The position numbers and the translations under genes were made by a program. A stretch of DNA of 40,334 bases from Acidobacteriota bacterium (GTDB taxonomy: Bacteria; Acidobacteriota; Terriglobia; Bryobacterales; Bryobacteraceae), in NCBI GenBank assembly GCA_025353165.1, contig JANXRE010000120.1:1-40334 (forward strand), read 5' to 3'. Each line of letters starts with the position of its first letter. The first letter of the stretch is position 1. Positions 8,120-16,274 of the stretch are shown one piece after another. The notes beneath the pieces were generated by a model. The model had not been told where the DNA came from and searched no databases. It saw only the letters and a list, made by a program, of their open reading frames with translations.

Positions 8120-8967
8120 TACTTCAGCTCGGTCACCGGGACGTCGAACTTCACCGTGTTCACGATTCCCTTGCGTTGAAACTGTACCCATACCCGATAG
8201 ACGCCCGGGCGGGGAAAAATCATATTGAATTGTATCCGCGGCCCGCCGTCGGCGAGGAACGGATGGGTGTGGGTGGTGTCGATAAGGTCTTCGCTCGCAG
8301 CCAGCATGTGTCCCCATGCGCCGAGGTAAGGCTCGAGACCGTCGGCCGGGTCCACGTGGAAAAACAGGAGCGTCTTCATCCCGGCGATGGGCTGCGGCGG
8401 ATCGGTCGTCAACTCCACACTCATGTTGTCGCCCTTCCGCGGAGCGACATCCGGTTGGAGTTTCACGCCGAGCGGAGCGAGCGGCGCTCCCGGCACGATG
8501 ACGGTTCGCGTCAGCAATTGCGGCGTGCCGCCATGCGGATAGAAATCGCTAAGCAGCCGGTACATCCCCGGCTTGGGAAATATTGCCGTGTACCGGAAGA
8601 CCCCGTCCTTCCCCAGCACCGGGTGCTCGTGCGCGAACCAGTTCAGATCCTGGCTCACCAGGAACAGGTGAAACAGCTTCTCGTGCACGATCTGGAAATC
8701 CTTCACCTGTGCTGCGTCGCGCGGATCCACCACCTTGAATGCGAGCGTCACCGGAACGCCGGGCTTCGGAGCGGCCGGTTTCAGCGAAAGTTCCAGATCG
8801 TATTCGATGGGATCGGGAATACCCGGAACCAGCGCCATGCCGCACCGCGGGCATTTCCCGGGCGCCACCGAATGCACATCCGGATCCATCGGGCAGACAA
8901 AATCAACCGGCGGCGGCTCCTGGCCGAAGGCGAACGCCGACACAAGCAGCAAAAGCAACAGGCGCAA
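8119..8967 (-). CDS. Secreted protein with heavy-metal-binding domain (CPMDP...CPRCGM)
   Basis: The protein is 282 residues from TTG 8967, chosen because AGAGGA lies 4 bases upstream and because it gives a Leu-rich signal peptide. The longer frame (to 9519) is only a shadow of the SDR gene. Residues about 26-50 contain VCPMDPDVHSVAPGKCPRCGM, a close match to the short heavy-metal-binding domain (two Cys-x-Met/Cys clusters) found on copper-transport proteins. Two beta-sandwich-like parts follow, one with WFAHEHPVLG and one with TTHTHPFLADGG, both His-rich. A periplasmic copper or other metal handling role is likely. Its start overlaps the SDR stop and its end overlaps the methyltransferase start. 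Confidence 0.7.
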   Translation of the reverse strand: MRLLLLLLVSAFAFGQEPPPVDFVCPMDPDVHSVAPGKCPRCGMALVPGIPDPIEYDLELSLKPAAPKPGVPVTLAFKVVDPRDAAQVKDFQIVHEKLFHLFLVSQDLNWFAHEHPVLGKDGVFRYTAIFPKPGMYRLLSDFYPHGGTPQLLTRTVIVPGAPLAPLGVKLQPDVAPRKGDNMSVELTTDPPQPIAGMKTLLFFHVDPADGLEPYLGAWGHMLAASEDLIDTTHTHPFLADGGPRIQFNMIFPRPGVYRVWVQFQRKGIVNTVKFDVPVTELK

Positions 8968-8975
8968 GAAATCCT

Positions 8976-9743
8976 CTACGGCTGGAACGGCCAACGCGCG
9001 GTCGTCGTGTATCCGCCGTCCACCGCGATCACTTGCCCGGTGATGTAATCGGCGCCCGGGGAACTGAGGAACACCGCCAGCGGCGCGCAATCTTCCGGCG
9101 AGCCCATATTCGGGTTGGCCTGCGCTCCGGCAAGCCACTTCTTCATGTCGTCCGCCTGCCACATCTGGCGGTTCAGGTCGGTGAGGATGAAACCGGGAGC
9201 GATGCAGTTCACCTGAATTCCGTGCGGTCCCCACTCCGCCGCCAGTGTCCGCGTCAGCCCGGCCAGCGCGGATTTGGTGATGGCATAGACGGTTAGATAA
9301 GGAAGGCCGAGCAGCGACATGAGGCTGCCGATGAACACGATCTTGCCGCTGCCGCGCGCCACCATCTTCGGACCCACCTGCTGCGTGAACTGAAACAGGC
9401 CGTGCAGGTTGGTCTGCATGACTCTGTCGTATTCCTCCGGCGTGTAAGTTTCGAACCGCTTGCGGATGTTGGTGCCCGACACGTTCACCAGGATGTCGGG
9501 ATCGACCGACGCGGCGCACGCGCGGATTGATTCGGCACTGGTGAAATCGAGCGTGCGAATTTCGGCGGAGCCGCCTTCCTCGCGGATGCGGGCGGCCTCG
9601 CGTTCCAGTGCGTCGACCGAACGCGCGGCCAGAATTACGTGAGCTCCGGCGTTGGCCATCGCGCGCGCGATGCCAAGCCCGATTCCCCGGCTCGCCCCGG
9701 CAATGAAGGCGGTCTTGTTCGATAACGAGAATGGATTATCCAA
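8976..9743 (-). CDS. SDR family oxidoreductase
   Basis: This is a classical 255-residue short-chain dehydrogenase. The nucleotide loop is GASRGIG (16-22), the catalytic set is Asn112, Ser140, Tyr153 and Lys157 (YAITK), and the late block is [14 protein letters not shown]. The usual NNAG is NVSG (87-90). Overall it is closest in style to gluconate 5-dehydrogenase or KduD-like sugar-acid enzymes, but substrate is not readable. The start is TTG 9743. It faces the TtuC-like gene with only 25 bases between starts, around a palindrome at 9743-9763. It is the first gene of a minus-strand run with the metal-binding protein and the methyltransferase. Confidence 0.85.
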   Translation of the reverse strand: MDNPFSLSNKTAFIAGASRGIGLGIARAMANAGAHVILAARSVDALEREAARIREEGGSAEIRTLDFTSAESIRACAASVDPDILVNVSGTNIRKRFETYTPEEYDRVMQTNLHGLFQFTQQVGPKMVARGSGKIVFIGSLMSLLGLPYLTVYAITKSALAGLTRTLAAEWGPHGIQVNCIAPGFILTDLNRQMWQADDMKKWLAGAQANPNMGSPEDCAPLAVFLSSPGADYITGQVIAVDGGYTTTARWPFQP

Positions 9744-9763
9744 ACCACCATTCTATGATGGTT
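9743..9763. promoter_or_regulatory. Operator-like palindrome between divergent dehydrogenase genes
   Basis: AACCACCAT (9743-9751) and ATGATGGTT (9755-9763) are reverse complements with one mismatch around TCT. The site fills the 25-base gap between two divergent starts and overlaps the TTG of the SDR gene. A single regulator could control both directions from here. The identity of the regulator is not apparent. Confidence 0.45.
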
Positions 9764-9768
9764 GTTTG

Positions 9769-10824
9769 ATGCGTATATTGCGGATTGCGGTTATCGCGGG
9801 CGACGGCGTCGGGCAGGAAGTCGTGCCGGCTGCTTTAAGCGTTCTCGCCCGCGTGGGCGAGAAGTTCGGCTTGCGGTTCGAGCACACCCACTACGAGTGG
9901 GGCGCGGAGTATTACTTCCGCCACGGCCACATGATGCCGCCCGGCGCGCTCGACCTGCTGCGGGATTCCGACGCGATTCTTCTCGGCGCGGTCGGCCATC
10001 CCGATATTCCCGACCACATCACGCTGAACGGCCTGCTGCTGCCCATCCGCCGCGCCTTCGACCAGTACGCCAATGTCCGGCCGGCTCTCCTGTATCCGGG
10101 CGTGGAGTCGCCTCTTCGGAATTACAAGGGCGGCGAGATCGACATGGTGGTGGTCCGCGAGAACACCGAGGGCGAGTATGCGCAGGTGGGCGGCTTCCTT
10201 TATCACCATCAGCCCGACGAGGTCGCCATTCAGACGGCAGTCTTCACGCACCGCGGGATTGAGCGCGTTGTGCGCTACGCGTTCGAACTCGCGCGCAAGC
10301 GGCGCAAGCACGTAACGTCCATCACGAAATCCAACGCGCAGGGATTCGGCATGGTCCTATGGGATCGCGTGTTCCAACGAGTCGCGTCGGAATACGCCGG
10401 TGTCGAGACGGACTCACTCCTGGTGGACGCTGCGGCCATGAACTTCGTGCGCCGGCCCCATACATTCGATGTCGTCGTCGCGTCGAATCTGTTCGGCGAT
10501 ATTCTGAGCGATCTCTCGGCGATCGTGACCGGCAGCATCGGGCTCGCGGCAAGCGCGAATCTCGATCCGGAGCGGCGCTTCCCGTCGATGTTCGAACCGG
10601 TGCATGGGTCGGCGCCCGATATCGCGGGGCGGGGTGTAGTGAATCCGCTCGCGGCGATTCTCTCGGCCGCGATGATGCTGGATCACCTCGACGCCGGTGA
10701 CGGCGCGAAAGCAGTGTTCGATGCGGTTGCGGCGGTTCTCGCCGGGGGGAAGATTCGGACCGCCGACCTGGGTGGTTCTAGTTCAACAACACAAGTGACC
10801 GACGCTGTGATCGCGCTGATTTAA
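9769..10824 (+). CDS. ttuC: Tartrate/D-malate dehydrogenase (beta-decarboxylating), TtuC/DmlA-like
   Basis: The protein is 351 residues, the usual length for this family. GDGVGQEV (11-18) is the N-terminal nucleotide loop. LLGAVGHPDIPDHITLNGLLLPIRR places it in the tartrate/D-malate branch rather than LeuB or Icd. Substrate and metal residues include the RENTEGEY block (130-137), Lys187, Asp220, Asp244 and Asp248 (NLFGDILSD). FEPVHGSAPDIAGRG is the adenine-binding end. The reaction is NAD- and Mn/Mg-dependent oxidation with decarboxylation of D-malate, L-tartrate or similar acids; which one is unresolved. ATG 9769 was chosen over upstream codons because they overlap the divergent SDR gene. 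Confidence 0.85.
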   Translation: MRILRIAVIAGDGVGQEVVPAALSVLARVGEKFGLRFEHTHYEWGAEYYFRHGHMMPPGALDLLRDSDAILLGAVGHPDIPDHITLNGLLLPIRRAFDQYANVRPALLYPGVESPLRNYKGGEIDMVVVRENTEGEYAQVGGFLYHHQPDEVAIQTAVFTHRGIERVVRYAFELARKRRKHVTSITKSNAQGFGMVLWDRVFQRVASEYAGVETDSLLVDAAAMNFVRRPHTFDVVVASNLFGDILSDLSAIVTGSIGLAASANLDPERRFPSMFEPVHGSAPDIAGRGVVNPLAAILSAAMMLDHLDAGDGAKAVFDAVAAVLAGGKIRTADLGGSSSTTQVTDAVIALI

Positions 10825-10827
10825 CGA

Positions 10828-10858
10828 CGTGGCGCACGCACTCTTGCGTGCCGCCACG
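10828..10858. repeat. REP-like palindrome, copy A, between convergent genes
   Basis: GTGGCGCACGCA (10829-10840), loop CTCT, then TGCGTGCCGCCAC (10845-10857) form a 12-base stem with a single bulged C. It lies exactly between the converging stops at 10824 and 10866. The same stem recurs at 20480-20514, again between convergent genes. It could act as a bidirectional terminator as well as a dispersed repeat. Confidence 0.65.
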
Positions 10859-10865
10859 ATTTGCT

Positions 10866-12149
10866 TCAGTCGTACTCGACTGTGTTGGGAACCTGGTACG
10901 CGGTGACTTTCGCGCCCGGCGCATCCAGGCGCACGGGGCCAGTCTTCGCGGGGTATACTCGCAGCGCCATTGCCACGCGCCCGTTCGCGAAGATCTCCAC
11001 CACCGAATGATCGACGAACACGTTCAGCCGCAGCGGCTCGCCGGCGGCGAGTTTCATCGGCGCGCTGCGATTGGCAACTGTTAGAGAGCCGCCCGCGTAT
11101 TCGATGGGCAGTACCTCGGAGCCGAGGTATAGGTCTGCCTTGGCTGTTGTCGCTTCAAACTCCACCTGCGCGCCGCGCTTGCTCCATGGCTCGCGAACCG
11201 TCCTGACGTTGGGGTGCGGCTCGACGCCGAGCGTCCGGTCTTTCCGCAGGGTTAACACTCGCGGCAGCGATTGAACACCGCTCCAGCCGGCCTTCACGGA
11301 CTCCTCCTTCGACCGCGGTTCCGTGAGCCAGCCGATGAGCGTTCGCCGGCCGTCCTTGTCGAGAAACGTCTGCGGCGCATACAGCGATCCGCCCGCATCG
11401 AACACGCCTTCGGATTCCGGAGTAAACCGCCGGTTTTCGTAACGCCCGATGAAGTACAGAACTTTCTGGAACGGTTCCGCCGAGACCAACAACACGTGGC
11501 GGTCGCCGAGCGGGAAGAAGTTCGGGCACTCCCAGTTATGTCCGGTCTTCGAATTCTTTCCCTGGCACAACGGGTGCAGATAGCGCCACGAAACGAGGTC
11601 TTTGGAACTGTACAACAGGACCGCTCCGCCTACATCGGGGAAACCGCCGCCGAGCGCCATGAGCCACTCGTCGCCTTCTTTCCAAAGACAAGGATCGCGG
11701 AAACCGGTGACCTCCATGGGAGGTGCGGAGATGACGGGGTTCTGGTCGATCTTATGGAACTCGCGCAGATTATTGGAAGTCGTCGCGACACACTGCCTCT
11801 CCGGGTTCGTGCCGGTGTAGACCAGCGTTGGCACGCCGTCGTGAACCACCGCGCAACCGGAGAACACGCCGTCTTTGTCGTACGGCTTATCCGGATAGAG
11901 CGCGAGCGGCAGCGGCTTCCAGTGCATCAGGTCGGTGCTGACCGCATGCCCCCAGTGCATGTCGCCCCAGTACGCCGCGTTGGGATTGTACTGGTAGAAC
12001 ATGTGGTACTCGCCGTTCCAATAGATGAGCCCGTTCGGGTCGTTCATCCAGTTCTTGGGTGGACGAAAGTGATAGCGGGGGAAATGCGGATCGTCGGGCG
12101 AGGCCGAAGCAATGGCGGCGATCCCGGTGAGAAACGTGCGCCGGTTCAT
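10866..12149 (-). CDS. Glycoside hydrolase family 32 (fructan/sucrose hydrolase), Tat-exported
   Basis: The protein is 427 residues. The ATG at 12149 begins 4 bases after the aldolase stop and gives a twin-arginine signal (NRRTFL). All three GH32 acidic motifs are present: WMNDPNG at 34-40 with the Asp nucleophile at 37, RDP at 151-153 with the transition-state Asp, and ECP at 207-209 with the acid/base Glu. A C-terminal beta-sandwich follows (about 290-427, ending VFVDHSVVEIFANG). The enzyme should cleave beta-fructosides such as levan, inulin or sucrose outside the cytoplasm. It is coupled to the HOGA-like aldolase gene upstream. Confidence 0.9.
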   Translation of the reverse strand: MNRRTFLTGIAAIASASPDDPHFPRYHFRPPKNWMNDPNGLIYWNGEYHMFYQYNPNAAYWGDMHWGHAVSTDLMHWKPLPLALYPDKPYDKDGVFSGCAVVHDGVPTLVYTGTNPERQCVATTSNNLREFHKIDQNPVISAPPMEVTGFRDPCLWKEGDEWLMALGGGFPDVGGAVLLYSSKDLVSWRYLHPLCQGKNSKTGHNWECPNFFPLGDRHVLLVSAEPFQKVLYFIGRYENRRFTPESEGVFDAGGSLYAPQTFLDKDGRRTLIGWLTEPRSKEESVKAGWSGVQSLPRVLTLRKDRTLGVEPHPNVRTVREPWSKRGAQVEFEATTAKADLYLGSEVLPIEYAGGSLTVANRSAPMKLAAGEPLRLNVFVDHSVVEIFANGRVAMALRVYPAKTGPVRLDAPGAKVTAYQVPNTVEYD

Positions 12150-12153
12150 CCGA

Positions 12154-13038
12154 TCAACCGTTGAGGCCATCGAACGCCTGCTCGATTTCGCGCTGCGCCT
12201 TCGGACAGATGGGAGTTAGCGGCAGGCGCGGCGGTCCGCCGTAATAGCCGTTCAGGTCCATCGCGTATTTCAGTCCGGGGATGCCGTACTTCGTCGTGAC
12301 CAGTTGCGCGGCGCGGGCGATGCGCGCCTGCCAGTCGGCGGCGGCTTCAAAGTCGCGCGTGCGGTATGCTTCCCAAACGGTGATGGTAGCATACGGCGCG
12401 GCGTTGGCGAACGCGAGGACCGCGCCCACCGCGCCCACCGAGAACGAAGGCCAGATGGTCGGGGCGGAGCCGACCAGGACCTGGAATCCGGGTTTGCACT
12501 CCCGGATCATCTGCATCACCTTCTCGATGTTTCCCGAGCTTTCCTTGATCGCGATGATGTTCGGATGCTCGGAAAGCTGCGCCACGGCCTCGGGCGCGAT
12601 GTCGACTCCGGTCGCCTGCGGCCAGTTGTAAATCATAATGGGAATCTTCGCCTGGTCGGCTACCGAACGGAAGTATAGAAGCTGGGATTCCGGCTTGTTC
12701 AAAACGTTTTTATAGTAATGTGGGGTCCGGACCATCGCGGCTTTGTATCCGATTTCAGCCGCGCGATTGGTCAGCGTTACGGTTTCCCGCACGCTTTCCA
12801 CGCCGGTGCCGGCCAGGAGCAGCTTGCTCGAGTCGGCGTACTGGGCCACCAATTCCCACAGCAGGATCTTTTCCTCGGAGGTGAGGTACACGCTTTCGCC
12901 GGTCGAGCCGCACACCACGTACCCCGACAGGGCGGTACGGTTCCATTTCTCGACGTTGTGCTGAACCTTGGCCTTGAGGATGTTTCCGGAGTAATCGAAA
13001 GGGGTCGTGATGGGAGGGAAGATGCCTTGCAGTTTCAT
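12154..13038 (-). CDS. Dihydrodipicolinate synthase family aldolase, 4-hydroxy-2-oxoglutarate aldolase (HOGA)-like
   Basis: This is a 294-residue TIM-barrel class I aldolase. GSTGES (44-49) binds the keto-acid carboxylate, Tyr137 is in the MIYNWP motif, and the Schiff-base Lys is K165 in AIKESSG. The C-terminal GIPGLKYAMDLNGYYGGP stretch matches, from memory, the HOGA1 branch (retro-aldol cleavage of 4-hydroxy-2-oxoglutarate to pyruvate and glyoxylate) better than DapA. Other 2-keto-acid aldolases cannot be excluded. It lies between atpE and the GH32 gene and shares their strand; the gap to atpE is 46 bases. Confidence 0.8.
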   Translation of the reverse strand: MKLQGIFPPITTPFDYSGNILKAKVQHNVEKWNRTALSGYVVCGSTGESVYLTSEEKILLWELVAQYADSSKLLLAGTGVESVRETVTLTNRAAEIGYKAAMVRTPHYYKNVLNKPESQLLYFRSVADQAKIPIMIYNWPQATGVDIAPEAVAQLSEHPNIIAIKESSGNIEKVMQMIRECKPGFQVLVGSAPTIWPSFSVGAVGAVLAFANAAPYATITVWEAYRTRDFEAAADWQARIARAAQLVTTKYGIPGLKYAMDLNGYYGGPPRLPLTPICPKAQREIEQAFDGLNG

Positions 13039-13084
13039 GGGGAAGTGAACGGGGGCGGATGAGCCGCCCCCCAGGGTTTTTGAA

Positions 13085-13387
13085 CTACGTCTTCAGGAAT
13101 ACGATAACGAGGGTGTAGAGCGCGAGAGACTCGATCAGCACCAGACCGAGAATCAGCGCGAAGCGGATGGCGGGGGAGGCTCCGGGATTGCGCGCCATTG
13201 CTTCGGCTGCGCCGGCGACGGCTTTACCCTGCGCGAGACCGCAGAGACCCGACGCGATCGCCATGCCGATCACTGCGCCGACCGGAGCCCAGGGATTCGC
13301 CGCGGCGGCGGGCGCGCCACCTTGAGCGAACATTGGGCTGGCCGCGAGGAACAGCACCGCGAGCAGCAAAATCAACTTCACTTTCAT
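13085..13387 (-). CDS. atpE: F0F1 ATP synthase subunit c with N-terminal signal peptide
   Basis: The protein is 100 residues from ATG 13387, supported by AAGGAGAA just upstream; an earlier in-frame start at 13405 lacks one. Residues 1-22 look like a cleavable signal peptide (hydrophobic, ending FAQ), and an Ala-rich linker follows. The two transmembrane hairpin helices carry the ion-site residues Gln53, Glu86, Ser87 and Tyr91 (LIESLALY). Gln, Glu, Ser and Tyr at these positions match the sodium-binding set of the Ilyobacter c-ring, except that the following Thr is Leu. It is the last gene of the hemD-atpZ-atpI-atpB-atpE run; other subunits are not in the window. Confidence 0.9.
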   Translation of the reverse strand: MKVKLILLLAVLFLAASPMFAQGGAPAAAANPWAPVGAVIGMAIASGLCGLAQGKAVAGAAEAMARNPGASPAIRFALILGLVLIESLALYTLVIVFLKT

Positions 13388-13482
13388 TCGTGTTCTCCTT
13401 ATCAAGTAAAGCCTTCAGGAGGTGGTCCGCGGCGTGGCCTGGGGGCCCGCCGCGCTCACGCTGGAGGCGGATCATGCCCGAA

Positions 13483-14220
13483 TTAATGCTCGTGCTCAAT
13501 CGCGGCGCTGACGTAGATCATCGTCAACAGCGTGAAGACGTATGCCTGCAACAAAGCAACGAAGACGTGGAGGCCCATGAAGATCGCGGGCGCAACCAGA
13601 AAAGTCAATTTCAAAAACGCCATGGTCACCTGCTCTCCGGCGAACATGTTCGCGAAAAGACGGATGGTGAGGGAGAGCGGCCGGGCCATGTGGCTGACCA
13701 GTTCGATGGGGACCATCACCGGGGCGAGCGCGGGCATCGGCCCCGCGAAATGCGCCAGGTACCGGAAGACGCCCTGCTCGCGGAATCCCTGGAAGTTGTA
13801 GTACGCAAACGTGGCCAGCGCCAGACCCGCCGGCACATAGGGAACCATGGTGGGCGACTCGAACGTCGGGATGACGCCGATCAGATTGCAGAAGAGGATG
13901 AAGATGAACAGGGTTCCGAAATAGGCGACGAACTTAGTTGGATGATGGATGCCGACTTCCTCCGCGTTGTTGCGGAGGAACTCGTAGATCACTTCAAAAA
14001 TGTGTTGGAGCTTGCCGGGTTTATCGACCGACAACTGCGAGCGCAAGACGGCGAAAAGGACGATGGCGATGAGGAACACCAGGAGCTCCATCGTCATCCA
14101 GTTGGCCCACGGGTGCGCCGGGTCCTCGACTTTCACTCGGAACAGGCCGAGAATCGAGTTCGCCGGCCCGGCGAGAAAGCGGTTGAACAGCGCGGTTAGC
14201 CAGAGTTCGTGTTCCTGCAT
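13483..14220 (-). CDS. atpB: F0F1 ATP synthase subunit a
   Basis: The protein is 245 residues with five to six membrane segments. The essential stator Arg is R187 in LSLTIRLFANMFAGE. The upstream HPTKFVAYFGTLFIFILFCNLIG block and the final helix with a His-Glu-His end are typical of the family. Subunit a forms the ion half-channels against the c-ring in the inner membrane. It starts at ATG 14220, three bases after the atpI stop, and is followed by atpE after 95 bases, the usual a-c order. Confidence 0.95.
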   Translation of the reverse strand: MQEHELWLTALFNRFLAGPANSILGLFRVKVEDPAHPWANWMTMELLVFLIAIVLFAVLRSQLSVDKPGKLQHIFEVIYEFLRNNAEEVGIHHPTKFVAYFGTLFIFILFCNLIGVIPTFESPTMVPYVPAGLALATFAYYNFQGFREQGVFRYLAHFAGPMPALAPVMVPIELVSHMARPLSLTIRLFANMFAGEQVTMAFLKLTFLVAPAIFMGLHVFVALLQAYVFTLLTMIYVSAAIEHEH

Positions 14221-14223
14221 TGG

Positions 14224-14598
14224 TTATTTGGCGTTGGTGAGCAACTCGAAGAGGATCTCCAGCATCACGGCGGCCATGGAAACGAACAATCCCGCCACCA
14301 CGGACCACGCGCTCACCCCGAAGTATCTGATTATAACAAAGACACTTGCGGCCAGAAGCGCGTAGCCCAGCAGGATTCGTATGCGCAGGCGGGTTTTCGA
14401 GCTGGCGCCCACCGCGCCGGCCACGCGCTTCCAGCGGTGCAGCGAGGCCAGGGAGAAGAGCGAGCCTCCGGCCGCGCCCAGCGTACCGCGCCAGCCCTCG
14501 ACGAAAGTCATCGCGATAACGGCCGCGACGGCCAGAACCATCGCGATACGATCGAGCCGCCGCAAGGCGTGGTCGTAGAATGCGGGGTCGTCGCTCAC
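14224..14598 (-). CDS. atpI: ATP synthase subunit I (AtpI-type) membrane protein
   Basis: The protein is 124 residues with four predicted membrane helices (about 18-32, 37-55, 72-90 and 96-118). Its place directly before atpB and its size match the poorly conserved AtpI family, which helps assemble the c-ring. Sequence similarity alone would be weak, so the call leans on context. The GTG start (14598) overlaps the TGA of atpZ, so the two are translationally coupled. Confidence 0.7.
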   Translation of the reverse strand: MSDDPAFYDHALRRLDRIAMVLAVAAVIAMTFVEGWRGTLGAAGGSLFSLASLHRWKRVAGAVGASSKTRLRIRILLGYALLAASVFVIIRYFGVSAWSVVAGLFVSMAAVMLEILFELLTNAK

Positions 14599-14810
14599 TT
14601 CTCGGCGGCGTCCCTGGTCAGCTCGCGGATCAGTTGAACGAAGCCCGCGACGATGCCGATCACGAGGAAAACAATCTTGAGGAAATGCGTGCCGAGTCCC
14701 TTGTCCAGCAAGTAGCCGATGGCGTAGCCGACGAAGGTGGCGGTGGGCAGAAGCGTCGCCAGGCCGATGTACCGGCTGAGCATCAGGTAGCTGTTCTGCT
14801 TGTCCTTCAT
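14595..14810 (-). CDS. AtpZ-like small membrane protein (ATPase gene 1 family)
   Basis: The protein is 71 residues with two membrane helices (about 14-36 and 43-62), joined by YLLDKGLGTH. This matches the AtpZ/'ATPase gene 1' family, which has a G-x-x-L-D-x-x-x-x-T loop. AtpZ proteins precede atpI in many ATP synthase loci and are linked to assembly and magnesium supply. The ATG at 14810 overlaps the hemD stop (ATGA). The longer frame to 15125 is antisense-like hemD shadow. Confidence 0.75.
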   Translation of the reverse strand: MKDKQNSYLMLSRYIGLATLLPTATFVGYAIGYLLDKGLGTHFLKIVFLVIGIVAGFVQLIRELTRDAAEK

Positions 14811-15628
14811 GCCCGTTTTCTTTCCAGAATCGCGCGGGCGGAATCCGCGGTTTCCCGGACGAGAAAACCCATCTTGGGATGCGAAGGCATCAGGTCGGCT
14901 GGGAATCCGAACTCTTCGAGCGTTTCGCTGGTGGTTGGCCCGATGGATGCGATGACGGCCCGTTCCAGGCCGCGGCGGGTATCCTGTTCCACTCCGAGGT
15001 CGCGCGCGACTCGCAACAGGTGCGGTATCTGCGCGGAGGTTGTGAACATCACAACATCGATGTCGCCGGCGGCAAGCTTGCGGGCGGCCTCGCGAAGTGG
15101 TCCGAGGTCCTCTGGCAAGTCCCACTGGTACACGCGGACCTGGGTCACTTCGCCGCCGCGCTGGCGCAAGGCTTCGATGAGGCGTTCATTGGTGACGCCG
15201 TATTCCTGGACGGCGATGCGGCGCTCGGGCCGGGCTTCGATGGCGGCGAGCAATTCGCGCCAGGTGTTGGGCTCCGGTACGAGAATCGTGATTGGGACTC
15301 CCCATTCGCGGAGCACGGCGGCGGGCTTCGGCCCCCGCGCGACCACGGCGACTTCACGGAGACGATCCGGCAGGGCGGTCTCCCCGTAGCGGGCGGCAAT
15401 CACCCGATGCAGAGCGCGCGCGCCGACGCCGGTGAGCAGGATAACCATGTCGAACTGGCCGGCCGCCAATCCCTCATAAAAACGGAACGCGTCTTCATTG
15501 TTCTCTACCGGGACTTCGCGCATGGAGGGCGCGACGAAGGCCTCGCCGCCCTGATTGCGGATGAGGGTGGCGATTTCCGCGGGGCGGCGGCTCTCCAGCG
15601 CAAGCACGCGCAGGCCGTCGAAGGGCAT
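14807..15628 (-). CDS. hemD: Uroporphyrinogen-III synthase
   Basis: This 273-residue protein is a two-lobed HemD-like protein. Recognisable parts are the start LRVLALESRRPAEIATLIRNQGG, the mid LTGVGARAL, the linker strand QEYGVTNERLIEALRQRGGEV, and the late FTTSAQIPHLLRVARDLG and IGPTTSETLEEFGF. HemD closes hydroxymethylbilane to uroporphyrinogen III in haem biosynthesis. The family diverges strongly, so the call rests on these short blocks and on domain order. It overlaps atpZ by 4 bases, tying a tetrapyrrole gene to the ATP synthase run. Confidence 0.85.
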   Translation of the reverse strand: MPFDGLRVLALESRRPAEIATLIRNQGGEAFVAPSMREVPVENNEDAFRFYEGLAAGQFDMVILLTGVGARALHRVIAARYGETALPDRLREVAVVARGPKPAAVLREWGVPITILVPEPNTWRELLAAIEARPERRIAVQEYGVTNERLIEALRQRGGEVTQVRVYQWDLPEDLGPLREAARKLAAGDIDVVMFTTSAQIPHLLRVARDLGVEQDTRRGLERAVIASIGPTTSETLEEFGFPADLMPSHPKMGFLVRETADSARAILERKRA

Positions 15629-15700
15629 ACGTGCAGTGTATCAACCGGCCCTTGCGTACTAAAGCATAATGACTGCAGTGCAGCGACTAGAGGGAAAACC

Positions 15701-15961
15701 ATGGAACCTGATCTCAATCAAGAACGCCAGCAGGCCCACGCGCTACTGGATATGCTGCCCGCTGAAAAACTGAACGCCGTTCGGAGTCTGCTCGAAGTTA
15801 TGGTGGAACCACTTTCGCGCTCGCTGGCTCTAGCCTCCGTGGAAGATGAAGACATCACACCCGAGACGGCGGCGGCGTTGGACCGCGCCCGCGCTTCGCT
15901 CGCTCGTGGCGAAGGCATCCCACATGACGAGATCCTGCGGGAGTTCGGCCTGACGAAATGA
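15701..15961 (+). CDS. Antitoxin-like protein paired with ParE/RelE toxin remnant
   Basis: This 86-residue protein starts at ATG 15701 with AGAGGG upstream. The longer frame to 14879 overlaps hemD and is not credible. It has an acidic, helical N-terminal part (LLDMLPAEKLNAVRSLLEVMVEPL). Its C-terminus ITPETAAALDRARASLARGEGIPHDEILREFGL is typical of antitoxins that precede ParE-type toxins. Its TGA overlaps the toxin ATG (ATGA). The antitoxin looks intact while its toxin does not. Confidence 0.75.
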   Translation: MEPDLNQERQQAHALLDMLPAEKLNAVRSLLEVMVEPLSRSLALASVEDEDITPETAAALDRARASLARGEGIPHDEILREFGLTK

Positions 15962-16232
15962 GCGAAGAGGCCGCTCGCGAGCGGATTGCGGTTGTCTGGT
16001 CGCCGGAAGCCCGCGCCAATTTTGTGTGCCATCGACCGCAATACCGCACTGCAGATTCTATATTGCGTTGACCTCTATCTAGTCAGCCGCGCCGGCGACG
16101 CCAAAAAGGCTCAAACCGCCGCGAACCGACTTCCGGCTCCGCTATGGCGACTACCGGGTTTTCTTCGATCAAAGAGGCGAGGACACCATCGAGATCACCG
16201 GCGTTCGCAACCGTCGCGAGGCCTTTCGCTGA
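15958..16232 (+). pseudogene. ParE/RelE-family toxin, two frameshifts
   Basis: The reading frame starts MSEEAARERIAVVWSPEARAN and hits a stop at 16069. The normal family sequence continues in another frame from about 16024 (AIDRNTALQILYCVDLYL) and then in a third from about 16106 (LKPPRTDFRLRYGDYRVFF ... EITGVRNRREAFR, stop at 16230-16232). Joined, these give a complete toxin with the conserved R-x-R-x-G-D-Y-R-V block. Both shifts are explained by one extra base, near TTTTGTGTG (16021-16028) and near AAAAAGG (16103-16109). Either the toxin is dead with its antitoxin kept, or these are homopolymer sequencing errors. Confidence 0.75.
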
Positions 16233-16274
16233 TGCGTTAGGCTCTCATGGCGGTGACGCCTTGGGCCGAATCTG

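Noticed and set aside
12154..13038. Assignment of the aldolase as dapA
   Set aside because: The C-terminal GIPGLKYAMDLNGYYGGP block and the lack of lysine-pathway neighbours fit an HOGA-like enzyme better.
14879..15700. Plus-strand extension of the antitoxin frame across hemD
   Set aside because: This part is antisense to hemD; the ATG at 15701 has its own ribosome-binding site and gives a normal antitoxin length.
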